Below are positions 26,255-33,927 of a stretch of DNA of 64,000 nt, one piece after another. The DNA is from an uncultured Eubacteriales bacterium (GTDB taxonomy: Bacteria; Bacillota; Clostridia; Christensenellales; Aristaeellaceae). The notes under the pieces were generated by a model. It searched no databases and was not told where the DNA came from. It worked only from the letters and a program-made list of their open reading frames with translations. The position numbers and the translations under genes were made by a program. How positions within the stretch are numbered: the first letter of the stretch is position 1; each line of letters begins with the position of its first letter. The DNA lies in assembly GCA_902765395.1 (NCBI GenBank), contig CACWZP010000005.1, positions 62,001-126,000 of the forward strand, written 5' to 3'.

Positions 26255-27319
26255 TTATATTTTCTGAGTGTTAGAGCATGGCAGAGTAATGGAGAAAACA
26301 CTCCCATGTGGCATTGCAGTTTTGTACGTCAGTTTGCCGCCGTGATCATTAACCACTTTCTTGGCAATACTCAGGCCGAGTCCACTATGGGCTCGGTCTG
26401 TTCTGTTTTTATCGGCCCTATAGAATCGGTCAAAGATGCGGGATTGGTGCTCGGGTGCAACGCCAGGGCCATCATCCTGAACAGCTATTATGACATTCCG
26501 GGATTGGAGTGAGGCTTCGACGGTAATATGGCCCCCGGCAGGCGTATAGCAGACGGCATTATCAACCAGTATGTTCAGCGCCTTTTGCAGCATGGCTTCA
26601 TTGCCCTCGATCAGAGGGAGCGCTTCTGCGGGAAGTATGGATGTTAGTGAAACCCCTTTCTGTACCGCTGCGCCTTTATAGTAATCTACAGCATGATTCA
26701 CCAGGTCGGAGATTTCAACAGGGTTTCCCTGGGCGGCGCTGTCGTCGGGAGCGGTTGTCAGCGTAAGCAGATCTTCGGACAGATTGCTCACATGGGTCAG
26801 TTCCTTGAGAATCCGATCTATAAAGCGATCCATATCAGGAGGATTCAGCTTTAGTGCTTCGGCGTTGACTCGGATCACCTGCAAGGGTGTGCGCAGATCA
26901 TGGGAGGCAGCGGAAACAAATTGGTTTTGCTGTTCGTGCGCTTCTTTGATGGGCTGTATCATTTTCCCGGTAAAATGCCAGCACAAATAAGCGATGAGGA
27001 TGAATACAAGAATGGCAATGGCCGCGTACCTCCATCTCTGTCCGGCACGTTGGGTATCCGCGCTTTGCTCGTCCTGTAACATGACCACTGTGCGGATGAA
27101 CCGGTAGTTGCTCACGCGCCGAACCGTGGCAAGATACCGTTCCCCGTGCTTGCCCCGGATGGTTCCGTCCCACCTTTCATTATAATCCGACACATGTTCC
27201 ATTGCCTGCGAAATCAGGCTGTCCCGATCCGAAGCGGGCTGCCAGCCTCCATGAAAAGGAATCGGCCCGCCTTCATCCCATATTGAGATGCTTGCTTTTT
27301 CTTTATTTCTGCGATACAC
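26255..27319 (-). CDS. Sensor histidine kinase, probably 5'-truncated
   Basis: The 354-residue frame contains part of an extracellular sensor region (1-95), a membrane helix (about 97-117), a HisKA domain with the phospho-acceptor block FVSAASHDLRTPLQV, and a HATPase domain with DNAVCYT (N box), DDGPG (G1), FDRFYRAD (F box) and SGLGLSIAKK (G2). All catalytic motifs are intact. The first membrane helix and normal N-terminus are missing: the frame opens with a GTG at 27319 directly after an in-frame TAA, without a ribosome site. No response-regulator gene is beside it, though these are usually paired. I read it as a gene that lost its 5' end and partner when the AT-rich island was formed. Confidence 0.7.
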   Translation of the reverse strand: MYRRNKEKASISIWDEGGPIPFHGGWQPASDRDSLISQAMEHVSDYNERWDGTIRGKHGERYLATVRRVSNYRFIRTVVMLQDEQSADTQRAGQRWRYAAIAILVFILIAYLCWHFTGKMIQPIKEAHEQQNQFVSAASHDLRTPLQVIRVNAEALKLNPPDMDRFIDRILKELTHVSNLSEDLLTLTTAPDDSAAQGNPVEISDLVNHAVDYYKGAAVQKGVSLTSILPAEALPLIEGNEAMLQKALNILVDNAVCYTPAGGHITVEASLQSRNVIIAVQDDGPGVAPEHQSRIFDRFYRADKNRTDRAHSGLGLSIAKKVVNDHGGKLTYKTAMPHGSVFSITLPCSNTQKI

Positions 27320-27648
27320 TTAAAGCGGAGAAGATATCTAAAGAGTATTTCGCAAATTCCTACAATGAATAATGGTGACTGCTTCATTGCAGAATACCGG
27401 TTGCAGCGGTATGTTAACCTGTGAAATACCAGATACCTTCTCCTTTGTAGACGCCGTGCATTAGGGCAAATGAGACCCCTGCACATGCGGAACTACCGTT
27501 CCAAACTCTGATTCTTCAAAGATCATCTACTTGAGAGCCCTGTCAATTATTCCGAGTGGTTAGTGCATTAAGATGTAGGCGAAGCATATATCATAATGAA
27601 TTCCGAAAGCTGTATATACATCGTAGAATACCTATGAGGTGACTTTTG
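27320..27648. other. Gap upstream of the truncated histidine kinase
   Basis: No gene with a credible start is visible on either strand. Short open stretches here do not continue the kinase frame, which is consistent with a deletion end-point near 27320. Confidence 0.4.
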
Positions 27649-28002
27649 ATGTATGCAGCAGAATGTTTAGGTAGCGTCGTTCGCCAAGTACGGCAGAAGC
27701 TTGGATATACACAGAATGATGTTGCAGAAATGGTTGGTGTTGAAGTCCGAACCATCATGCACATCGAGAACGGGATCGGAAACCCCACTTGGGAAGTGGT
27801 TTTTCCTCTGATTCGAAAACTCAATATAGACCCGCGAATGGTATTCTATCCTGAATTGACCCGCGACGATGAAGCATTATCACAGATGCAGATCCTTCTC
27901 GCTCAGTGCAACGAAAAGGACATTGACGATTTAATCCCGATATTCAAGGCGGTTATTTCCGTTCTGCATTCCCGCGACAATATAGCAATCACCGACAAAT
28001 AA
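27649..28002 (+). CDS. XRE-family helix-turn-helix regulator
   Basis: The 117-residue protein has an N-terminal HTH_3 domain (residues about 8-62: VVRQVRQKLGYTQNDVAEMVG, then RTIMHIENGIGNPT) and a C-terminal helical tail. It closely matches the small XRE regulators of Gram-positive integrative elements. GAGGTGA precedes the ATG at 27649; an overlapping TTG just before it is not needed. Its target is unknown; the convergent KTR, alarmone synthetase and DegV genes follow on the other strand. Confidence 0.8.
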   Translation: MYAAECLGSVVRQVRQKLGYTQNDVAEMVGVEVRTIMHIENGIGNPTWEVVFPLIRKLNIDPRMVFYPELTRDDEALSQMQILLAQCNEKDIDDLIPIFKAVISVLHSRDNIAITDK

Positions 28003-28047
28003 ACGCAGAGCTTGCGACCATTCAGGATATGGAAGCAGGCTCTGCGC

Positions 28048-28230
28048 TCATGCGTCTGGCTCTTTGCATAAAACCATTTTAAGCTTTACGATATTCACTT
28101 TTGTTTCGACCTTACATTTAGGGCAGTATAGTGGGAAATTCAGCAGTACAGTATCTTCATATACTTTAATGCGGGTCTTGTTGCCACAGGATGGACATCG
28201 GACCCAAAGCTGCTTGGGAAGGACGGGCAT
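28048..28230 (-). CDS. Cysteine-rich KTR-domain protein (zinc ribbon)
   Basis: A 60-residue protein with two CxxC pairs (RCPSCGNKTRIKVYED and LYCPKCKVETKVNI), the Cys-rich KTR family found mainly in Tn916-type conjugative elements of Firmicutes. The start at 28230 is preferred because AAAAGGAG is nine bases upstream; ATGs at 28239 and 28236 are too close to the site. It likely binds Zn2+. Its function is unknown. Its presence suggests the region around 26-28 kb also carries mobile-element debris. Confidence 0.8.
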   Translation of the reverse strand: MPVLPKQLWVRCPSCGNKTRIKVYEDTVLLNFPLYCPKCKVETKVNIVKLKMVLCKEPDA

Positions 28231-28265
28231 ATCCATCATCTCCTTTTTACTGGTCGTTCTTGAAA

Positions 28266-28976
28266 CTATGTCGGATTCTTCAGGGTGTCCTTATCGTCAG
28301 ACACGGTGCTTTGTATGGTTTCCATGCGCTTGTCGAGTTCCGCGCTCATCTCAGCGCAATCATACAATTCCTGTGCGATCTCTGGCGTGATCTCCACGTC
28401 CTTCTTGTATCTGATCTTGTGTTCCAGACTGGCCCACCAGTCCATGGAGATCGTGCGAAACTGCACCTCCACCTTCATCATCTTTTTCTTATCGTGAAGG
28501 AAGATGGGCGTTTCGACAATCAGGTGCAGGCTGCGATAGCCGTTGGGCTTTGGGTTGGCGATGTAGTCTTTTTTTTCGATCAGTGTGATGTCATCCTGCT
28601 TGAGAAAAGCGTCTGCCAGGGTGTAGATATCCGAAGGGTGAGAGCAGATGACCCGGACGCCCGCCACATCGTTCAGGTTTTGCTCAATGCTCTCAACCGT
28701 CAGAGGAACCTGCTTACGGATCGCCTTATCGACGATGCTTTCCAGCGACTTCAGCCGCGTTTTGATGCTTTCAATGGGATTGCGGTCATATTCCAGGGAA
28801 AGCTCTTCATCCAGTATGTTGAATTTGGTTTCGACGTGCATCATCGCGCAGCGATAGTAGGCAATCAGCTCACGATAGGGGTGGGCGTAGGCGTGAATGC
28901 GCTCCTGCACATCACTCTTGGAAAAATGAGGCAGCAACAGCTGCTCCAGCATCTGCCGGGTGAAATCACTTGACAT
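28266..28976 (-). CDS. Small alarmone synthetase, RelA/SpoT synthetase domain only
   Basis: The 236-residue protein has the (p)ppGpp synthetase fold: an N-terminal helical part, the conserved NLNDVAGVRVICSHPSDIY block, KPNGYRSLHLIVETP, and VEVQFRTISMDWWASLEHKIRYK. It lacks an HD hydrolase and regulatory domains, as in RelP/RelQ proteins. It should pyrophosphorylate GTP/GDP from ATP under stress. The AGGAGG site overlaps the DegV stop codon, so the two genes are co-translated from one message. Confidence 0.88.
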   Translation of the reverse strand: MSSDFTRQMLEQLLLPHFSKSDVQERIHAYAHPYRELIAYYRCAMMHVETKFNILDEELSLEYDRNPIESIKTRLKSLESIVDKAIRKQVPLTVESIEQNLNDVAGVRVICSHPSDIYTLADAFLKQDDITLIEKKDYIANPKPNGYRSLHLIVETPIFLHDKKKMMKVEVQFRTISMDWWASLEHKIRYKKDVEITPEIAQELYDCAEMSAELDKRMETIQSTVSDDKDTLKNPT

Positions 28977-28991
28977 ATTGACATTATCCTC

Positions 28992-29864
28992 CTAAGGCTG
29001 TAAACAAGTGATACCAAGGCCCGCGGCATCGATTCCCACAGGGCAGGCGATGCTGCATGACAACGGCTGGTAATAGACTTGACACTGTGGGAACGCCTCC
29101 GCGAGCTGCTGAGTCCAGCGCTGTGCGTCGTCAGGGTTTTCAAAGGTGCCCGCAGCTCCGATTCTGATCTGCCCGGGGCGGAAGTTCGCAAATCGTCGTG
29201 CCAAGTCGTCGGCGGTAGCCGCGATCATGCGCTTCTGACTGTTTTTCATACCGCGTACCTTTGCGTAGGCGTCCAGTTTCCCACCCTGGATTGTAAGCAC
29301 CGGCTTCAAGCTGAGTATTTCCGCAATGGCTGCTCCGGCGGGCGTCACCCGCCCACTTCTTTTGAGGTACTCCAGTGTGTTAACAGTGATATAAATGCTG
29401 GAGTCAGCTGCATGTGCCTCCAACGATGCCTTGATCGATGCGGCGTTCATGCCCTGCTGTGCCATGCGGTGCGCTTCAAGCACCGATTCATACAGCGTGA
29501 CGGATATGCGACGGTTGTTGACAACAAACACCTGTCCTGACCAAGCATTGGCAAAGCTGCAAGCCGTTTCATAGGAGCCGCTCAGACCAGCGGACATGGG
29601 GATGTAAACCAGTTCGTCATAACCTTCCGTGAGGATGCGCTTCCACATATCAATGAAGTCGCCTGGAGCTGGCTGGGATGAGTGAATGTCCTTTCCCGCG
29701 CGCATTGCGGTGTACAAGTCGGCATGGGTGACATCTATACCTTCCAGATAATCATTGCCATCGATGATCACTGGCATCGGCAGGACATAAAGCCCACGCT
29801 GTCGCGCCTCCTCAATAGTAACTCCGCTGTTGGTATCCGTCATTATAGCCGTTTTCATCATCAT
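28992..29864 (-). CDS. DegV-family fatty-acid-binding protein
   Basis: The 290-residue DegV protein begins KTAIMTDTNSGVTIEEA, continues with VTHADLYTAM, DIHSSQPAPGDF (the TSxPS-like lipid-phosphate motif region, here SSQP) and MSAGLSGSYETA. DegV/FakB proteins carry fatty acids for phosphorylation by FakA. Three tandem ATGs give alternative starts at 29864, 29861 and 29858. It begins inside the end of a patatin-like fragment. The neighbouring lipid-related genes (oleate hydratase, phasin-like protein, MMPL exporter) fit a fatty-acid theme. Confidence 0.85.
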   Translation of the reverse strand: MMMKTAIMTDTNSGVTIEEARQRGLYVLPMPVIIDGNDYLEGIDVTHADLYTAMRAGKDIHSSQPAPGDFIDMWKRILTEGYDELVYIPMSAGLSGSYETACSFANAWSGQVFVVNNRRISVTLYESVLEAHRMAQQGMNAASIKASLEAHAADSSIYITVNTLEYLKRSGRVTPAGAAIAEILSLKPVLTIQGGKLDAYAKVRGMKNSQKRMIAATADDLARRFANFRPGQIRIGAAGTFENPDDAQRWTQQLAEAFPQCQVYYQPLSCSIACPVGIDAAGLGITCLQP

Positions 29865-30058
29865 TCATCTCTGTTTGAAGAAGTGTGGATATCGCGTATG
29901 AAGCCCCATATCCACCGCGCGTCGCGGTTGCCGTCCTGATAGAGCAGGGAAAGTGCATTCTGATCCTTGGTCAGCGTTTTCATGTTGTAGATGCTCTTTG
30001 GCGCGACGATGAGCGCCTTGCCCTCTTTCTTATTGGCTTTCTCAATTAGATCCGTAAT
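29861..30058 (-). pseudogene. C-terminal fragment of a patatin-like phospholipase
   Basis: A frame running into the DegV start encodes LIEKANKKEGKALIVAP, then KSIYNMKTLTKDQNAL and LYQDGNRDARWIW, which matches the C-terminal end of bacterial patatin-like phospholipases (the AL-x-I-x-P ... TLTKD ... LY-x-x-G segment). The catalytic GxSxG and DGG regions are absent. It emerges in the +1 frame from the 3' end of the preceding membrane-protein gene. It looks like the leftover of a deleted upstream gene in the DegV operon. Confidence 0.5.
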
Positions 30059-30707
30059 TCTCTTGGATAAAATCTGAAACAGCGCCGGTCAGCCAGTCTC
30101 CCCGGCCCCTGCTCAATCGGATAGCGGAAGGCAAAAAGGCAACAGTTCCGATGAGGCAGCAGATCATGTCCTGCATGGTATCGGATACGCCGGTTGCGGC
30201 GACAAACTGCAAGTCCTGTCCTGTCAGTCCAGACATCAGGTATTCCCATATCTCCCACAATCCTGCGATTGCCATTGATCCCGTGAATACAAAAACCGGC
30301 AGCAGCCGTGCGTCTATGGCCTCTATGCTATGGCTCGGCTTAATGAAATAATAGGCCACGCAGGTCAGCAGGCTGATAAAAGCGCCGGACATGGCGTGGA
30401 CGAATTTATCGTAACCGGGAACGGAGTGATAGAGATCGACACAGGAACCTATCATATAGGCAAGCATTGTGAAGCCAAGGATGATCAGATTCAGGTGCCA
30501 GGTGAAGCGAAGCTTCAGAACGCGAAATATCAGTATTACCGCCAATGGGATCGCCGGTGCGAATATGCACAGCAGAAAGCGATACTTGTCACCGCCGCTG
30601 ATATAACGCATTGCCTCGATCAGGGCAAGAAGACAGTATGCCACGAACATGGCCTTGTAGAGAAAAGCCAACGTGTTCCTTGAGACGGTTCTATTTTCCA
30701 TCTCCAT
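30042..30707 (-). CDS. DUF2238 / YjdF-like membrane protein
   Basis: The 221-residue protein has six or seven membrane helices and the family blocks PGYDKFVHAMSGAF and GLWEIWEYLMSG, followed by GVSDTMQDMICCLIGT. These acidic/aromatic motifs define the DUF2238 (YjdF) family, function unknown. Its start overlaps the preceding gene by 17 bases, so translation is coupled to the CmpB-like gene. Two starts are possible (30707, 30701). Confidence 0.75.
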   Translation of the reverse strand: MEMENRTVSRNTLAFLYKAMFVAYCLLALIEAMRYISGGDKYRFLLCIFAPAIPLAVILIFRVLKLRFTWHLNLIILGFTMLAYMIGSCVDLYHSVPGYDKFVHAMSGAFISLLTCVAYYFIKPSHSIEAIDARLLPVFVFTGSMAIAGLWEIWEYLMSGLTGQDLQFVAATGVSDTMQDMICCLIGTVAFLPSAIRLSRGRGDWLTGAVSDFIQENYGSN

Positions 30708-31449
30708 CGCCCCTTATGTATTTCAAGCGACGAAGAGCCGCTTCGTGCTTTTCTTCCAGCTTTTGTGCGACTTTCAATTCTTTCAGCCTGGTCAGCAGAC
30801 GGCGGTTGTATATCCGCGCATCAGGGAAAGCGTGCAACGTGCGTCGCACCAATATGGATTCCCTTTGCAGCAGAGTCCGCACCGCTGCGGTAATGGTTTC
30901 CGTGCTGTCGCCCTCCACATTCTCAGCACCCATTCGGATACGGATCAGTGCCCAGGTGGACACAGCGCAATCAATCATCATCAGCGCCAGCAAGGATATA
31001 CAAATGATCTCCAGCGCTGATTCCGAAAGCAGGGCGAACAATCCGAATAAAGTCGGCTTCCCCCAATAGACCATGATCAGTCCCAGCAGGCCAAAGGGAA
31101 TCAGCGTATTGGCACAGATCCGACCATTGAGGTTGAAGCGCTTTGTGGAATAATCCCACCAACGCGCATGGAACAGCTTCTCCATCATGACGCTGACCAC
31201 ATATTCCAAAGTGCCGCAAATCAGGATGGCGAGTCCAAAGACCGCGAAGGGGTCTTCTGTAAAACGCGACAGAAGCATTGTAACGCCTGCTGCCCCAAAT
31301 CCATAGATCGGGCAATAAGGGCCGATCATGAATCCACGGTTGATGAAACGATGGAATTGAAACAGTTTGCATGTCACTTCCATGCACCATCCAAGAAATG
31401 AAGCGATAAAGAACAACAGGAAGTAGTATTCAAGCAATGTCAGCGTCAT
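30691..31449 (-). CDS. Putative ABC-transporter permease-like (CmpB family) membrane protein
   Basis: The 252-residue protein has about five helices and the CmpB-family opening FFIASFLGWCMEVTCK, NRGFMIGPYCPIYGFG, and CGTLEYVVSVMMEKLFHARWWDYS. It has no partner ATPase here, so the ABC-transporter label of the family is doubtful. The C-terminal 70 residues are charged and helical. GGGAGGTGG precedes the ATG. In its upstream gap, GGGGATGCCG (31482-31491) and CGGCATCCCC (31558-31567) form a widely spaced inverted repeat. Confidence 0.75.
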   Translation of the reverse strand: MTLTLLEYYFLLFFIASFLGWCMEVTCKLFQFHRFINRGFMIGPYCPIYGFGAAGVTMLLSRFTEDPFAVFGLAILICGTLEYVVSVMMEKLFHARWWDYSTKRFNLNGRICANTLIPFGLLGLIMVYWGKPTLFGLFALLSESALEIICISLLALMMIDCAVSTWALIRIRMGAENVEGDSTETITAAVRTLLQRESILVRRTLHAFPDARIYNRRLLTRLKELKVAQKLEEKHEAALRRLKYIRGDGDGK

Positions 31450-31640
31450 GTTGATACCACCTCCCGTTGCGTAGATAAAAGGGGGATGCCGAGAATAGCA
31501 GGGACTTCATGCAGACGGAATCATATATAGTAAACTTTGAGGGTGGATGAAAGGAGCCGGCATCCCCGAGGCCGCGCATTAGCGCGACTGTATGGACAAG
31601 CGACGCGACAAAGGGGAACCACGCCGCCAAATCCCATCGT

Positions 31641-32990
31641 TTACGCGCCGCGGGATGTCTCCCACAGCTTATCCGCCGTGGGTTTCCAGCATTGCGCGTA
31701 GGCATCGCACTTGGCGCAAAGATGCTCCGCGCTCTCCGGCGATTGCAGATCGGTGGAGTGCGCGCCTGTCTTTTCCACGATCTTACGCAGCTGCTGCGGG
31801 TTTTCCAGCATCGGGCAGGGGCGCAGATGGTTATCATTAAACGGCTGGCCGTCATGATAGGCCATGAAGATCGGGCTTTGCAGCGCTTCGATCAGCGTGT
31901 GTTCGCGGATATTCACGTTGGAATAGTGGATGAACACACAGGGATCGACATCGCCGTTGGCGTTGATGTGCAGGTAGCGCCTGCCGCCAGCGATGCAGCC
32001 GCCCACATATTCGCCGTCATTCTGAAAGTCCATGGCGAATATGGGCTTTGTGGCGCGTACCTCGCGGATGCGGTGGTACATAGCTTCGCGCTGCTGGGGC
32101 GAGGGCAGCAGCTCCGGCACGGCGTCGTTGCCCACGGGCATGTAGTGGAAGTACCACACGAACAGCGCGCCCCAGTCGATCATCTCGTCCAGGAAGGCAT
32201 CTGAGGCGATGGAGGCAATATTCTGGCTGGTATAGCAGCAGCTCATGCCAAATGGCAGCTTTTTCGCCTTCAGGATTTCCATGGCCCTGCGCACCTTTTG
32301 ATAGGTGCCTACACCCCGGCGGGCGTCGGTGTGTTCCTCAAAGCCCTCTACGCTGATGGCGGGGATGAAGTTTTTCACCCGCAGCATGTCCTCTGCGAAA
32401 GCCTCGTCGATCAGCGTCGCGTTGGTGAAGGACAAGAACTGGCAGTCGGAATGCGCCTCGCACAGCCGGATGATGTCTTTTTTCCGAACCAGCGGTTCGC
32501 CGCCGGTGTAGATATACATGTAGACGCCCAGCGCCTTGCCCTGGCAGATGATGTCGTCGATTTCCTCATAGGTCAGGTTCAGCTTGTTGCCATATTCCGC
32601 GGCCCAGCAGCCGGTACAGTGCAGGTTGCAGGCCGAGGTGGGGTCCAGCAGGATGGCCCAGGGAATATTGCAGTTGAACTGCTGCCTTGCCTTTTCCTGG
32701 ATCGGCCAGCCGACGATATTGGCGTTCAGAAAGAAGTTTTCAAAGGTGGCCTTGAGCACGTCGTTGTCAACGTCGTTAAACACCTTCATGATCAGCCTGT
32801 ACATATTGCTGTCCGGGTTTTCCAGCACGTTGCGGAACGCTGCCCGCTGCGCGGGAAAGCTGTCCGGGCCGTCGCCCGCCAGCTTATCCACCCAGCCCAA
32901 GAGTTTGAGCAGGTTTTCCTCCGGATTCTTTTCAATGTAGCCAAACGCCGTTTTCATGGCGCTCATTTTGATACTGTTCGTGAAGCCCAT
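31641..32990 (-). CDS. Radical SAM protein with SPASM-like C-terminus (paralog 1)
   Basis: The protein (449 residues from 32990) has an N-terminal helical domain of about 105 residues, the radical SAM cluster CNLHCTGC (Cx3Cx2C), the SAM-binding YTGGEP, and C-terminal cysteines (ADGDVDPC-type segment, LRPCPML, HLCAKCDAYAQC) suggesting one or two extra iron-sulfur clusters. It is about half identical by eye to the gene at 36556-37923, and the two flank oleate hydratase. ATG 32990 follows AAGGGG at eight bases; a GTG at 32996 is too close. It is divergent from a TetR gene. The substrate is unknown. Confidence 0.85.
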   Translation of the reverse strand: MGFTNSIKMSAMKTAFGYIEKNPEENLLKLLGWVDKLAGDGPDSFPAQRAAFRNVLENPDSNMYRLIMKVFNDVDNDVLKATFENFFLNANIVGWPIQEKARQQFNCNIPWAILLDPTSACNLHCTGCWAAEYGNKLNLTYEEIDDIICQGKALGVYMYIYTGGEPLVRKKDIIRLCEAHSDCQFLSFTNATLIDEAFAEDMLRVKNFIPAISVEGFEEHTDARRGVGTYQKVRRAMEILKAKKLPFGMSCCYTSQNIASIASDAFLDEMIDWGALFVWYFHYMPVGNDAVPELLPSPQQREAMYHRIREVRATKPIFAMDFQNDGEYVGGCIAGGRRYLHINANGDVDPCVFIHYSNVNIREHTLIEALQSPIFMAYHDGQPFNDNHLRPCPMLENPQQLRKIVEKTGAHSTDLQSPESAEHLCAKCDAYAQCWKPTADKLWETSRGA

Positions 32991-33173
32991 AATCACAACC
33001 CCTTTGTAACGCGGTTTCCCGCTTGATTGGCATCAGGATACTTGAAACAGGCGCTGGCAAGCAATAAGCAAAGCGACGGTTTTGCATAGTTTTTTATCAT
33101 TTGAGCGAATATGTACAAAGAAAAAAAGCGCGAAATCATGTATAATACAGAAGGACGGGAAGGAGGTACGAAG

Positions 33174-33740
33174 ATGACGAACACCAAGCAGGCTATCGCG
33201 GAATCCTTGAAGCACCATCTACTGAGAAAACCGATCACCAAGATCACCATCAACGACATCACCGAGGACTGTGGCATCAGCCGCATGACCTTCTACTACC
33301 ATTTCAACGACATCTATGATCTCGTCGAATGGGTTTGCACGGAGGAAGCGCGCGCGGCGCTGAGCGATGACCGCACCGCTGAAACCTGGCAAATGGGCTT
33401 CCAATCGCTATTGGAGGCGGTTCGCGTCAACAAGCCATTCATCATTAACATCTACCGTTCCGTTGATCGGGCGCAGATCGAGCACTATCTGCTGCGTGTC
33501 ACGGAAAAGCTGCTGATGTCGGTCATCGAGGAGCAGTCCAGGGATTTGCTGATCAGCGATGAAAACAAGCGGTATGTGGCGAATTTCTTTAAGTTCGGCT
33601 TCGTGGGAATAATGCTGGAGTGGATTCATTATGGTATGAAAGATGAGCCGGAAAAGATTGCGGCGATGACCGGGAAGATCATACAGGGAGATTTCAGGCA
33701 GGCGCTTGAGCGCCTGAGTGTAGGAAAGAAATCACCGTAG
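33174..33740 (+). CDS. TetR-family regulator (1 of 3)
   Basis: The 188-residue protein has an N-terminal TetR helix-turn-helix (KITINDITEDCGISRMTFYYHFNDIYDLVEW) and a helical ligand domain ending FKFGFVGIMLEWIHYGMKDEP. It is closest by eye to the TetR at 42124, with the same DCGIS-R-x-TFYYHF core. The ATG at 33174 follows GGAGGTACGAAG. It is divergent from the first radical SAM gene and 190 bases from oleate hydratase; the likely role is to sense fatty acids or an envelope stressor and control one or both. TATAAT at 33141-33146 is its probable -10. Confidence 0.85.
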   Translation: MTNTKQAIAESLKHHLLRKPITKITINDITEDCGISRMTFYYHFNDIYDLVEWVCTEEARAALSDDRTAETWQMGFQSLLEAVRVNKPFIINIYRSVDRAQIEHYLLRVTEKLLMSVIEEQSRDLLISDENKRYVANFFKFGFVGIMLEWIHYGMKDEPEKIAAMTGKIIQGDFRQALERLSVGKKSP

Positions 33741-33806
33741 TTGCGCGGGATAGAGCATGGCAGGACAGATGGTCCGCCATGCTCTTTATTACAATTCCAT
33801 CCGTTT

Positions 33807-33869
33807 GATTAGTTTTTATACAGACGTGCCAGATTGTTTATAGCATTTTTCTTTTTCTGTCAATATGAT
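33807..33869 (+). promoter_or_regulatory. Conserved regulatory block upstream of oleate hydratase
   Basis: GATTAGTTTT at 33807, a 19-base element TACA-N11-TTGT at 33819-33837, a T-rich run and a TATGAT -10 box at 33864-33869. The same parts in the same order and spacing occur at 41157-41218. The -10 is itself inside a perfect inverted repeat, GTCAATA-tga-TATTGAC (33859-33875). Confidence 0.55.
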
Positions 33870-33927
33870 ATTGACATCGCGGAAAACACACGGCGAAATC
33901 AATTCATTCCAGACAGGAGGCATCATC

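Noticed and set aside
31482-31567. Terminator or transposon end from the 10-bp inverted repeat GGGGATGCCG/CGGCATCCCC
   Set aside because: The arms are 66 bases apart with no T-run and no target duplication; kept only as a note in the adjacent gene entry.
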